From the NCBI RefSeq assembly GCF_016464015.1, contig NZ_JACDXT010000001.1, forward strand, positions 94,621 to 158,620: a DNA stretch of 64,000 nt, written 5' to 3'. The notes under the pieces were generated by a model. It ran no database searches. It saw only the letters and a list, made by a program, of their open reading frames with translations, and was not told where the DNA came from. Positions 10,767 to 19,903 of this stretch are shown here, one piece after another (within the stretch, counting starts at the first letter, position 1; every line of letters begins with the position of its first letter). The translations under genes and the position numbers were made by a program. The DNA is from Psychrobacter sp. bablab_jr014. Its GTDB lineage: Bacteria > Pseudomonadota > Gammaproteobacteria > Pseudomonadales > Moraxellaceae.

Positions 10767-10943
10767 AGCAGGCTCTTAATGTCTGATGCAATCAATATAA
10801 AGGGGAAATAACCCGCAAGTATAACAAAGTTTTGTTTTTCACATTCCAGTTATCAGGGAATTAACTTGCGACAACGCTTGTCAACCTCAGGTTTTGTCCG
10901 CATAATGGATTACTCCTATTCATTAGCTAGACGACAGATAATC

Positions 10944-12026
10944 ATGACAACACCAGCTACTCATAATGCAGATATTGATGACGTGAATATTGAACAATTC
11001 ATTCCTTTGATTACCCCAAGCGAGCTAAAAAAAGAGCTACCACTCACCGACGCAGCATACAATACTGTATTGCACGGTCGCCAAACCATCCAAAACATTT
11101 TGGATGGCAAAGACAAGCGTATCTTTGTGGTTATCGGCCCTTGCTCCATCCATGACATCAAGGCCGCGCACGAGTATGCCGACCGCTTAGCCACATTGGC
11201 AAAAGAGATTGAAGACTCTATCTTTGTCGTCATGCGTGTCTATTTTGAAAAGCCGCGTACCACCGTCGGCTGGAAAGGCTTGATTAATGACCCTGACATG
11301 AACGACAGCTTTGATATTGAAAAAGGCCTGCGTACCGCGCGTAAGCTATTGATTGACCTCAATGAAAAAGGTCTGCCCTGTGCCACCGAAGCGCTTGACC
11401 CAAATACGCCGCAGTACATCCAAGATCTAATCAGCTGGTCAGCGATTGGCGCGCGTACCACCGAGAGCCAAACGCACCGCGAAATGAGCTCAGGCTTGTC
11501 TTGCCCAGTCGGCTTTAAAAACGGTACTGATGGCGGTATGACAGTTGCGGTTAACGCCATGCAAGCGGTCAAAGCAGGTCACAGCTTCCTTGGTCTGTCT
11601 TCAGACGGTCAAGTGTCTATCATCAAATCAAAAGGCAACCCATACGCGCACGTGGTACTACGCGGCGGTAACGGCAAGCCAAACTATGATGAAACGGCGG
11701 TTGCCCAAGCAGAAAACGAGCTAGAAAAAGGCAAAACCAGCACCAAAATTATGATTGACTCAAGTCATGCCAACTCAGGCAAAGACCCATACTTGCAGCC
11801 GATGGTCATCCAAAACGTGGCTGAGCAAATCGCCAATGGCAACAAATCTATCATTGGTCTGATGATTGAAAGCCACCTAAAAGGCGGGCGCCAAGACTTA
11901 ACTGCTGACCTCAGCAAGTTAGAATACGGCAAATCAATCACCGATGGCTGCCTTGACTGGGAAAGCACGGTCGCCGCGCTAAACAACTTGCGCGACACCA
12001 TCAAAGACGTATTGCCAAACCGTTAA
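10944..12026 (+). CDS. aroG: 3-deoxy-7-phosphoheptulonate (DAHP) synthase, class I
   Basis: First step of the shikimate pathway: phosphoenolpyruvate plus erythrose 4-phosphate gives DAHP. The AroF/G/H family core is clear: VVIGPCSIHD, MRVYFEKPRTTVGWKG, ARTTESQTHREMSSGLSCPVGFKN and IMIDSSHANSGKD. I chose ATG 10944 (MTTPATHN), giving 360 aa close to the usual ~350. The frame is open to 10866 and the Shine-Dalgarno is weak. Which amino acid feedback-inhibits it cannot be read safely, so the symbol is for the family. Single gene, followed directly by a terminator. Confidence 0.93.
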   Translation: MTTPATHNADIDDVNIEQFIPLITPSELKKELPLTDAAYNTVLHGRQTIQNILDGKDKRIFVVIGPCSIHDIKAAHEYADRLATLAKEIEDSIFVVMRVYFEKPRTTVGWKGLINDPDMNDSFDIEKGLRTARKLLIDLNEKGLPCATEALDPNTPQYIQDLISWSAIGARTTESQTHREMSSGLSCPVGFKNGTDGGMTVAVNAMQAVKAGHSFLGLSSDGQVSIIKSKGNPYAHVVLRGGNGKPNYDETAVAQAENELEKGKTSTKIMIDSSHANSGKDPYLQPMVIQNVAEQIANGNKSIIGLMIESHLKGGRQDLTADLSKLEYGKSITDGCLDWESTVAALNNLRDTIKDVLPNR

Positions 12027-12039
12027 TTGCATAACACAC

Positions 12040-12074
12040 AAAAAAGCCCATCACAGACGATGGGCTTTTTTTTG
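12040..12074 (+). terminator. Rho-independent terminator after aroG
   Basis: GCCCATC (12046-12052), a 6-base loop and GATGGGC (12059-12065), flanked by an A-run and followed by eight Ts, 14 bp after the aroG stop. Confidence 0.92.
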
Positions 12075-12194
12075 GCTGGGATTTTACAATTATTGCCTGA
12101 TAAAAAACGATTTCACGATAAGGATGTATCGTTAAGTATAGAGCGCTGCCCTATGGTTTCAGCAGCACCGTATAGTTATCACCTTTCACCAAAA

Positions 12195-14825
12195 TTAGCG
12201 GTTTGCCGCGCCCAATACACTGTCCAAGCTTTCACGCACGTGCTTAGATTGCGCTTTGTCTCTAAGCGCTTGCAAATGACGCTGCGCCATCTCGCGTTTA
12301 CTCGGTACTAAAGTGTACCAACGAGCCAGCACTTGTACCAAGCGTGAGGCAATCACAGGGTTGCTCTCATCCAGCTTTGCCACTGCTTGGGTGTATAAGT
12401 CCAAGCCTTCAGGCGTCCATAAGACCGTAGGCTGGGTGGTAAAGGCGCTGATGACTGAGCGCACACGGTTGGGCGTGTTCCAATCAAAGTCAGGATGCGC
12501 GAGCAGTGCCTCGATGTCAGCAACACTGACTTGCTCTGCCGATGCCTGCGCGCTAAACCACAAATCAATGACCAAGTCATCGGCTTTAAAGCGCTCATAA
12601 AAGTCATGCAGCTGCGCCTCGTAGCCTGATACTTGATGATCCACCAAGACCTTGAGCGCGCCAAAGCGTTCAGTCATACAGGCCGCCGACTCATACTGCT
12701 GCACCGTCCACTCTGCCGCGTTATTAACACCTGCGGTTAATGCCATATCTAACACCACATTACGCAGCGCACGCATGCTACGCGCCTCGGCGCTGTCATC
12801 ATAGTCAGTGATAGGCATTGACTCATAAAGTGGCTGCCACACGTCCGCCAAATGCGTCGCGACTTGCTGATACAAGCCATCGCGCTTGGCTTTGACCACA
12901 TCTGGATCGTAATCGGTGCTGATGCCCGATGCCAACTCGCGCGGAGATGGAATATCGAGCAGACGCGCCGCCAGCATGGCGTCTTCTTTTGCTAAGTTTG
13001 GTAGCGTGTTTGCTAATGCATCTAGATAAACTGCTGGTGCATGGTTTTGTAGCAAGATGCGATTGACCAGCATTTGCGTCACCTGCCAGCGGTTAAAACC
13101 ATTGGTCTCATGCGTCAATAAGAACGCCAAGTCGGCATCTTGATAGTCAAAGTTCAGCTGCACAGGCGCGCTAAAGTCGCGCAGTAGCGATACCACAGGC
13201 GCGCCCGTGATATTATCAAAGCGATAAGTCTGCGTCTCTTTATCGAGCAGCAGCATGTCTTCGGCGACGATTTTCCCTGAGTCTTTATCAAACACAGCCG
13301 TTGCGACAGGAATGGGTAGTGCCTTTGGTGCGTCAAAACCAGCTACATGGCGCGTCTTTTGCGTCAAGGTAATCTCAAGCGTTTGCGTTTCGGCATCATA
13401 ATTTTGATGCCCTGAGACCACAGGGGTGCCTGGCTGACGATACCAATCGATAAACGACAATACACGCTCATCGGCAACGCTCAGCGCCGATAAAAAGTCC
13501 TCAACCGTCACCGCCTGCCCATCGTAACGGCGGAAATATTCATCCGTACCTTGACGGAATTTTTCTTTACCCAGCATATTAGCGAGCATACGCACGATTT
13601 CTGCGCCTTTTTCATATACTGTCGTGGTGTAGAAATTATTAATCTCAACAAAGCTCTCAGGACGTACAGGATGCGCCAGTGGACCTGCATCTTCATTAAA
13701 CTGGTAAGCACGCAAGGTCGCGACATCGTCAATACGCTGCACCGCTGCTGACTGCTGATCGGCAGAAAACGACTGGTCGCGAAACACGGTAAAGCCTTCT
13801 TTTAAGCACAGCTGAAACCAATCGCGGCAGGTGATGCGGTTGCCCGTCCAGTTATGAAAATATTCGTGCGCGATGACGGCTTTGACATTAAAGCTGCGTG
13901 CATCGGTCGTGGTTTCAGGGCTTGAGAGCACGCACGCGGTGTTAAAGATATTTAAGCCCTTATTTTCCATCGCACCCATATTAAACTGACTGACCGCCAC
14001 AATCATATAACGGTCGAGATCATAAACACAGCCGTAGTTGTCTTCATCCCACGCCATGGCGTCTTTGAGCGCTTGCATACCCACGTGACATTTATCCATG
14101 TCTGCCGCCTTGGCATACACCTCAAGCAACACCTCGCGTCCATCGCTCGTGGTGTAATGGTCGGTCAATACGTCTAGATTCGCCACCACGCAGGCGAATA
14201 AGTAACTGGGCTTGTGCGTGGGGTCATGCCAGATGGCGTAATGGCGCTCAGGCGCGTCCGCCACCTCGCCTTGCTCAACCAAATTACCGTTGGCAAGTAG
14301 CGTCGGATAGCGCTTGTCCGCTTCCAAACGTGTGGTAAATACCGACAATACGTCAGGGCGGTCAGGATACGGCGTGATTCTGCGAAAACCTTCAGGCTCA
14401 CATTGAGTGACGAACATGGTCTCGTCCCCCGTACCTGCTTTATATAAGCCCTCTAGCATCGTGTTGGTCTGCGGGCAAATACGCACCTCTGTGCGTAGCT
14501 CAAATGTCGCTGGCGCATCATGCAGCGTCAAGCGGCCATCGCTGTGCGTATAAGCGCTGTCATTCACACGCGCATCATCAATATACAGCGCCTCAATGTG
14601 CATATCTTCTGCGTACAGCGACACCTCGCCTGCCACGTCTCGCGTGATTTGTAGACGTCCTTCGACCGTCGCATCGTCTTCAAACAGACGAATATCCAGC
14701 GCGACATTTTCGATTGTATATTTTGGTGCTTCATAGTCACGCAGATATATTTTTTGTGGTTCAGGCTGGTGCGCAGGCGCATCAGGTACAGCAGTATCGA
14801 TGATTTGAGAGTCATTATTAGCCAT
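12195..14825 (-). CDS. pepN: Aminopeptidase N (M1 family)
   Basis: Zinc metallopeptidase removing N-terminal residues from peptides. The substrate-recognition motif GAMENKGLN is followed by HEYFHNWTGNRITCRDW around residue 320, and the third zinc ligand is Glu in LKEGFTVFRD. I place the start at ATG 14825 (MANNDSQ), because AGGA sits about 7 nt upstream; the upstream in-frame stretch to 14882 is a hydrophobic run without a ribosome site. At 876 aa it matches E. coli PepN (870). It converges on aroG. Confidence 0.96.
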   Translation of the reverse strand: MANNDSQIIDTAVPDAPAHQPEPQKIYLRDYEAPKYTIENVALDIRLFEDDATVEGRLQITRDVAGEVSLYAEDMHIEALYIDDARVNDSAYTHSDGRLTLHDAPATFELRTEVRICPQTNTMLEGLYKAGTGDETMFVTQCEPEGFRRITPYPDRPDVLSVFTTRLEADKRYPTLLANGNLVEQGEVADAPERHYAIWHDPTHKPSYLFACVVANLDVLTDHYTTSDGREVLLEVYAKAADMDKCHVGMQALKDAMAWDEDNYGCVYDLDRYMIVAVSQFNMGAMENKGLNIFNTACVLSSPETTTDARSFNVKAVIAHEYFHNWTGNRITCRDWFQLCLKEGFTVFRDQSFSADQQSAAVQRIDDVATLRAYQFNEDAGPLAHPVRPESFVEINNFYTTTVYEKGAEIVRMLANMLGKEKFRQGTDEYFRRYDGQAVTVEDFLSALSVADERVLSFIDWYRQPGTPVVSGHQNYDAETQTLEITLTQKTRHVAGFDAPKALPIPVATAVFDKDSGKIVAEDMLLLDKETQTYRFDNITGAPVVSLLRDFSAPVQLNFDYQDADLAFLLTHETNGFNRWQVTQMLVNRILLQNHAPAVYLDALANTLPNLAKEDAMLAARLLDIPSPRELASGISTDYDPDVVKAKRDGLYQQVATHLADVWQPLYESMPITDYDDSAEARSMRALRNVVLDMALTAGVNNAAEWTVQQYESAACMTERFGALKVLVDHQVSGYEAQLHDFYERFKADDLVIDLWFSAQASAEQVSVADIEALLAHPDFDWNTPNRVRSVISAFTTQPTVLWTPEGLDLYTQAVAKLDESNPVIASRLVQVLARWYTLVPSKREMAQRHLQALRDKAQSKHVRESLDSVLGAANR

Positions 14826-15172
14826 GGTCATTCCTATAATTATGATAAAAAACGTGGCGATAAAAAATAAAAACGCGGGCATTTAACCTGCGTCTTTGTC
14901 CTTACCCTAGCATGTAGCAGCACTGGCGTATAGCTGATAATAAATGCATGATAGAAAAAATATACCTTAATAAAAATATTGAGCATTATGTACGTATTTA
15001 AATGTCATTTTTGCTACCAAAGTTATATTGTAATACTCAGCAAACTTTGACATTATTTACAGTAATGCTACTTACATAAATTAACACTGATTTTAATATG
15101 AGTAGCTATTGTAGCGCATTCATTATAAGTCAGATTATAAAACATACCGCTGTTAAAATTCAGGAGAAAACC
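14826..15172. other. Divergent intergenic region pepN / pal-like gene
   Basis: About 350 bp, AT-rich, between divergent genes; it must hold both promoters. I see no RNA gene, repeat or convincing small ORF. An open frame continues upstream of the lipoprotein start to 15098, but it lacks signal-peptide logic. Confidence 0.5.
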
Positions 15173-15691
15173 ATGTCTACACGTATTGCTAAAATCGCTG
15201 CGTTAACCGCATTATCTACTGCTGTGGCTATCACAACAGGCTGTGCAACCAAGCGCACAACGTCAGAAGTTGTGGTAGCACCACTTGGCGTACCCGCAGG
15301 CCAAGTTGGCTATGCAGGTGCCGTAGTTGTTGATAATCCAAACGCTGTTGTCACTGCGGCAGACAACTTACAAGCTGTTGTAAACTTTGCTTTTGACAGT
15401 AGCGCGCTTGATGCCGAAGCGGTTGCCGTTCTTAGCCAACATGCCAACCTCCTACGCAGCAACCCAGCCGCTGGCGTGATGATTGCAGGTCACACCGATG
15501 AGCGTGGTAGTCGTGAGTACAACATGGCATTGGGCGAGCGTCGTGCGCGTTCAGTTGCCAACTATCTTGCCAGCCAAGGTGTATCGACTGCCAATATCCA
15601 AACCATTAGCTATGGTGAAGAGCGTCCTGTAGCGACAGGCACGACCGAAGCGGCCTATGCTCAAAACCGCCGCGCTGAACTGTCTTATTAA
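15173..15691 (+). CDS. OmpA/Pal-family peptidoglycan-associated lipoprotein
   Basis: Exported lipoprotein tethering outer membrane to peptidoglycan. ATG 15173 follows AGGAGA at ideal spacing. A signal peptide ends at the lipobox TTGC, so Cys24 would be lipidated. After a low-complexity linker, the OmpA-C domain starts near residue 70 (VNFAFDSSALD) and includes the peptidoglycan-binding TDERGSREYN and LGERRARSVANYL. At 172 aa it is Pal-sized, but it stands alone, not in a tol-pal operon, so it may be Pal itself or a paralogue. Confidence 0.9.
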   Translation: MSTRIAKIAALTALSTAVAITTGCATKRTTSEVVVAPLGVPAGQVGYAGAVVVDNPNAVVTAADNLQAVVNFAFDSSALDAEAVAVLSQHANLLRSNPAAGVMIAGHTDERGSREYNMALGERRARSVANYLASQGVSTANIQTISYGEERPVATGTTEAAYAQNRRAELSY

Positions 15692-15752
15692 TTGGCAAGT
15701 GATGACTGAATTAGCGGCTTTGCATTTATAAACCGCTATAAAAACTCAGCTC

Positions 15753-15790
15753 AAAAAAACCCAATCATGCTACCATGATTGGGTTTTTTT
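15753..15790 (+). terminator. Rho-independent terminator after the Pal-like gene
   Basis: CCCAATCATG (15760-15769), loop CTAC, CATGATTGGG (15774-15783), then seven Ts; an A-run precedes the stem. Confidence 0.92.
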
Positions 15791-15817
15791 ATGCCTTTTT
15801 GACTGTATCATGTGCCT

Positions 15818-16549
15818 ATGACTGCCAACGCCCTGCCCTTTGATCTATCTTCTATAAGCGTAACGCGCCTAAATGATCATACCCATTACGCCAGCGCAAA
15901 GCTCATGCCAGTTGCGTCTCCAGCCTATATACATTGGCAAGTACCGTTTGTAAGTGACAAATACACTCGCCAGACACTGTCTCAGTGCTTATGGCAATAT
16001 ATACTACCCATCGAACAAGATGCGCCCACACAAGTCCGCCAAAAGCGTCAAAGACAACGTGCAGGCGTGCGTTCATTACTGCGCTATTTATTGGACGATT
16101 TAGCTATCGTTGATACGCTTAATGACAGCCGCTTTCCCTACCGCTTGGTAAACACAGGCTATTACGTTTGTTTTAGTCATTCAGGTGATTCGGTTGCGGT
16201 GGCATTATCCAAAATGGGCGCAGTAGGCATCGATATAGAAACACAAGCCGTCAAATGGCGCATTGCCCAGCGTTTTTATCATGCTGATGATATTCGCCAG
16301 CTGCAAGCGTTATCGATTAATGAGCGTGCACAGGTCAGTCAATGGCTGTGGCAAATTAAAGAAAGCTTGATTAAAATCCATCAGTATACGCTGGCGCAAG
16401 GCTTGGGTATCTATTATCCACATTTGGTCGCAGCGTTGATTACTGTCAGCAACAAACCAACTGCACCGATCAGCTTGATACTAGATAGTCATACTGTGCA
16501 TATCACGCATACGTCCAGTATGGCAATCGTTTATCAAAACACTGCTTAA
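15818..16549 (+). CDS. Sfp/HetI-type 4'-phosphopantetheinyl transferase
   Basis: Transfers the phosphopantetheine arm of CoA to carrier-protein serines. Recognised from three family motifs: VCFSHSGDSVA (residues ~117-127), the metal-binding GIDIE (137-141) and WLWQIKESLIK (176-186, the W..KE...K motif). ATG 15818 is preferred over GTG 15812; neither has a good ribosome site, and the gene begins only ~28 bp after the previous terminator. At 243 aa it is of normal size. No polyketide, NRPS or fatty-acid synthase gene is nearby, so its carrier-protein partner is not shown here. Confidence 0.85.
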   Translation: MTANALPFDLSSISVTRLNDHTHYASAKLMPVASPAYIHWQVPFVSDKYTRQTLSQCLWQYILPIEQDAPTQVRQKRQRQRAGVRSLLRYLLDDLAIVDTLNDSRFPYRLVNTGYYVCFSHSGDSVAVALSKMGAVGIDIETQAVKWRIAQRFYHADDIRQLQALSINERAQVSQWLWQIKESLIKIHQYTLAQGLGIYYPHLVAALITVSNKPTAPISLILDSHTVHITHTSSMAIVYQNTA

Positions 16550-16574
16550 CACAATTTTAAAAACCATCACGCAC

Positions 16575-16603
16575 AAAAAAAGCGACCCACTAGGTCGCTT
16601 TTT
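16575..16603. terminator. Bidirectional terminator between convergent genes
   Basis: A-run, GCGACC, 5-base loop CACTA, GGTCGC, T-run (16582-16598 stem). It can act for the transferase gene on the plus strand and for the barrel gene on the minus strand. Confidence 0.88.
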
Positions 16604-16629
16604 CTGTCTTGGTATCAACCAGTCACTTA

Positions 16630-17442
16630 TTAGAAGCGGTAAGTCGCACCTAATTTAACGATTGGCATCCACTCTAGGTAGTCTTCATCTTCTAATTCTT
16701 GCTTAATTTTTTCCTCAGCCAATGCACCACCTGCGCCGCTGGCGTTCACTTTAGCAGTAGTTTTACCTAGATATGCTGCACCTAGCTCGCCGAATACACC
16801 AAAGTTATTGGTGATGTTTGGACGGAAGCCAATGGTAGCATAAGGAGCTAATTTATTACGGTGTTCTAACTCAGCAGTTACACTGCCAACTTCAGCTAAA
16901 TCACCACGAGTTAAGTCAAAATCTGCGTCAGCATTTGGCGTACCTACATAATAGCGGGCGCCGTCTACTGGATAATAACCATTTTCACCTGCGTCTTCTG
17001 CATTAGCAGTAGCAGTAATATCGTTGTCAGGAACAATGATACCTGCACCTACTGTGAACCAGTTGGCTGCTGGACGTAGCTGCACACCTAAGTATGGGTT
17101 GCTGAAATCTGTATCTACATCGTAGTTTACGTCGTTTGCATCAAAGTCGCCGCCAAATAAATCAGCAACATCGCCACCTGCCCAACCTGCTTGGATTTCA
17201 GTCTTATCGTTCAGACCCCAAGCAACGTTTGCACCATAACCTAGTGTACCTACTTCAGCACTTACTGCGGCTGGATGTGTAACCGTATCAAAGAAAGTCT
17301 TGGTACCACCAACAACAGCACCAGTAGTATTACGAACAACGCCCGCATCTTCATTATAGCCATAAGCCACAGGCTCAGCAGCCATTGCCGCAGTAGATAC
17401 CAATACAGCTGCAGATACAGCGGTCAATTTAACTAATTTCAT
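16630..17442 (-). CDS. Outer-membrane beta-barrel protein, family uncertain
   Basis: A 270-aa protein with a clear signal peptide (residues 1-21, cleavage at AMA-AEP), alternating strand-like segments with polar Asp/Asn-rich loops, and a C-terminal GATYRF ending in Phe, the usual signature for assembly by the BAM complex. No porin-specific motif is recognised; it is shorter than general porins and longer than most OmpW proteins. It is a single gene with a strong GAGGAG ribosome site and a leader holding two tandem palindromic repeats, so it may be well expressed and regulated. Confidence 0.8.
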   Translation of the reverse strand: MKLVKLTAVSAAVLVSTAAMAAEPVAYGYNEDAGVVRNTTGAVVGGTKTFFDTVTHPAAVSAEVGTLGYGANVAWGLNDKTEIQAGWAGGDVADLFGGDFDANDVNYDVDTDFSNPYLGVQLRPAANWFTVGAGIIVPDNDITATANAEDAGENGYYPVDGARYYVGTPNADADFDLTRGDLAEVGSVTAELEHRNKLAPYATIGFRPNITNNFGVFGELGAAYLGKTTAKVNASGAGGALAEEKIKQELEDEDYLEWMPIVKLGATYRF

Positions 17443-17468
17443 GTCGTGCTCCTCAAATATAGAACAAT

Positions 17469-17499
17469 ATGTCTAAGACTAAAAAATGTCTAAGACTAA
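17469..17499. repeat. Two tandem 14-bp direct repeats, each with a palindrome
   Basis: ATGTCTAAGACTAA occurs at 17469-17482 and again at 17486-17499, separated by AAA (17-bp period). Each copy contains the palindrome GTCT-A-AGAC. The pair lies 27-57 bp upstream of the barrel gene's start codon, where an operator or leader element would be expected. Confidence 0.75.
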
Positions 17500-17981
17500 C
17501 AACGGTGCTGCCTTTTTCGCTTGAATTTTAAACAATCACCTTATGCAGCAGATTAAAACAAGTTTGCTGCCAAAAGTCACGCTACTAAATCGTGATTTTA
17601 TTTGCCATTGTGTAACCATTACAGGGATATTGTAAGGAATGCTACCAATATGGTTATCTTGTTCCTTTCATGTTAAATAAAGGTAAAAACAAGCGTCACA
17701 ATCCGCGGGATATCAAGCGGTTATTCACTTTCTTCCTACTTTTTTGTGATTGTTCCTTGGATAAATGTGTCTATACTTTTACATACTCTATGGCATTACA
17801 ATCGGCGTACGCCAAATACGTGTAAAAGGCCGTCAAATGGTCACTCAAGTAATATTTTGGCATACTTTCTTGCAAAATTGAGCGATTGTTACGTTATTTA
17901 CCAAATGCGTACACAAATGAGTCTCTGTCTTTATATAAACGCTCCTATATCTCTTAGCCTCAGCCACAGTAAACGCTGCTA
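17500..17981. other. Gene-free region between the barrel gene and acyl-CoA synthetase
   Basis: About 480 bp, AT-rich, holding the barrel-gene promoter region on the minus strand. A GCAG...CTGC inverted repeat lies near 17543-17564. A 79-codon frame at 17746-17985 has no ribosome site and unconvincing composition, and I do not call it a gene. Confidence 0.5.
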
Positions 17982-19643
17982 TTAGCCATCACCATACATC
18001 TCTCTCATGACTTTTTTGTCATGCTTGCCGACCGAGGTTTTAGGCAACTCATCTACGAATTTAAACTGACTGGGTACGCCATACTTTGGAATGATGCCAC
18101 GGCTGACTGCTTGCTCAGCGACTTTGGCAATGTCTGCGGCGGTAGTGTCTTGGCAGTCAGGTTTGAGCACCACCAATGCCAAGGGACGCTCGCCCCACTC
18201 TTTATCACGCACGCCAATGACAGATACGTCCGCGACAGCAGGATGTAAAGACAAAATGGTCTCTATCTCTAAAGAAGAAATCCACTCGCCGCCTGATTTA
18301 ATCACATCTTTTAAGCGGTCAGTGATTTTTATTGTACCTGCACTGGTCATATAGGCGATGTCTTGAGTGTGCATGTAACCATGCGCCCACAGCTCCGCGC
18401 CCTTATCCTCGTTTTTAAAATAGCTTTGTGTGAGCCATGGGGCACGTAAGACCAGCTCGCCCGTTTTGTTTTCGCCAATGAGTGGCTGCGTGTAGTCCTC
18501 TCCCCAGATTTTGGCATCGACCATTAAAATGGGTTTGCCCGTCATACAGCGGCGGTTAATGTCGTCCTCTGCCGTTTTCTCTGCTTCATTAAGACTAAAG
18601 TCACTTAAGCTAATCAGTGGTGCGGTCTCAGACATGCCATAGCCTGTGTATACTTCAATGCCTTGTGCCAACGCCGTCTTTGCTAAGCCTTCGGTCAAGC
18701 GCGAGCCACCAATAATCATTTTTAAGCCATTAAATGTCACAGTCTGACTCTGCGCTTCTTTCAGCAGCATTTGTAAGATCGTTGGCACACAATGGGTGAT
18801 GCTAACGTTTTCGTTGACTATCAAGTCGAGCAAACGCTCGGGGACATAGCGTCCTGGATATACCTGTTTGAGTCCCATCATGGTGGCAGTAAACGGAAAT
18901 CCCCATGCGTGTACATGAAACATCGGCGTCATAGGCATATACACATCACCATAGCTCACGCCTTGCTTGTCAGGCAGAATACCGAGCGACGCGGCCTCCG
19001 CCATAGTGTGTAGTACCAACTGACGATGGCTAAAAAATACGCCTTTAGGATCGCCTGTCGTGCCTGAGGTGTAAAAAGTGGTAGCGATGGTGTTTTCGTC
19101 AAAATCGGGAAAATCAAAGCTATCGCTGGCGTTATCAAGTAGCGTCTCGTACTCGCCTATCAAGCGCGTCTGCGAAGCGTCAAACACACTGTCTGCACTC
19201 ACGCCATTGTCATCGAGCCAAATAATATGCTCGATGCTGGAGTTGTCAAATTGATAGTCTTTGACCAGCGGCGCAAATTCAGAATTGAGCAGTAAAACTT
19301 TGGGCTTGGCATGATTGATGGTATAGAGGATTTTTTCTGGAGATAAGCGGATATTGACGGTTTGCAAAACATATTGCGACATTGGCACAGCAAAGTAGGA
19401 TTCAAGATAACGATGGCTGTCCCAATCCATGATCGCGACCACATCACCTGCTTCGAGATTAAGACCAGCCAGCACATTCGCCAATTTGGCAATGCGGCCA
19501 AAAAAATCGGCGTAACGAAAGCGGTGCTTGTCCGCGTAGATAATTTCTTGGTCTAAAGAGACCGTCTTAGCGCGGTTTAACAGCTGTTTGATAAGTAGTG
19601 GATAGACGTACGCATCAGGCGCAGCCATATAGGCTAAAGACAT
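17982..19643 (-). CDS. Medium/long-chain acyl-CoA synthetase (AlkK-like)
   Basis: AMP-forming ligase activating fatty acids to acyl-CoA. The adenylate-forming superfamily motifs are in order: YTSGTTGDPKGV near residue 190, GYGMSETAP near 340, ITDRLKDVIKSGGEWIS near 440 and the catalytic Lys in TSVGKHDKK near the end. ATG 19643 (MSLAY) follows AAGGAAG; an in-frame TTG at 19649 lacks spacing. At 553 aa it resembles Pseudomonas AlkK more than FadD. It is preceded by a 260-bp gap and shares direction with the MFS gene upstream; chain-length preference cannot be read. Confidence 0.9.
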   Translation of the reverse strand: MSLAYMAAPDAYVYPLLIKQLLNRAKTVSLDQEIIYADKHRFRYADFFGRIAKLANVLAGLNLEAGDVVAIMDWDSHRYLESYFAVPMSQYVLQTVNIRLSPEKILYTINHAKPKVLLLNSEFAPLVKDYQFDNSSIEHIIWLDDNGVSADSVFDASQTRLIGEYETLLDNASDSFDFPDFDENTIATTFYTSGTTGDPKGVFFSHRQLVLHTMAEAASLGILPDKQGVSYGDVYMPMTPMFHVHAWGFPFTATMMGLKQVYPGRYVPERLLDLIVNENVSITHCVPTILQMLLKEAQSQTVTFNGLKMIIGGSRLTEGLAKTALAQGIEVYTGYGMSETAPLISLSDFSLNEAEKTAEDDINRRCMTGKPILMVDAKIWGEDYTQPLIGENKTGELVLRAPWLTQSYFKNEDKGAELWAHGYMHTQDIAYMTSAGTIKITDRLKDVIKSGGEWISSLEIETILSLHPAVADVSVIGVRDKEWGERPLALVVLKPDCQDTTAADIAKVAEQAVSRGIIPKYGVPSQFKFVDELPKTSVGKHDKKVMREMYGDG

Positions 19644-19903
19644 GGGCAACTTCCTTGTATAAGCGCAGGGCGCAGTGACATCATTGTCAAGCGATTAAAA
19701 GCAGACAAGCGCCTGCAAAAAATCACTAACACGTTGATGGTATGAAAAAGTAACTGCAAAGTAAAGCGGCTAATACAGACATCCTTGCCCGTACGCGTTT
19801 GCGCTTTGTCATACTCGCCAAGGTCTTCTTCTGATACGCTGACAGCGCGCTTTATTGTCTTGATATAGGGCGTGTTGAATATAAAATAAAAACAAGCAAT
19901 CCA

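Noticed and set aside
17746..17985. 79-codon plus-strand frame in the spacer before the acyl-CoA synthetase gene
   Set aside because: No ribosome site, low-quality composition, and it overlaps the end of the convergent gene.
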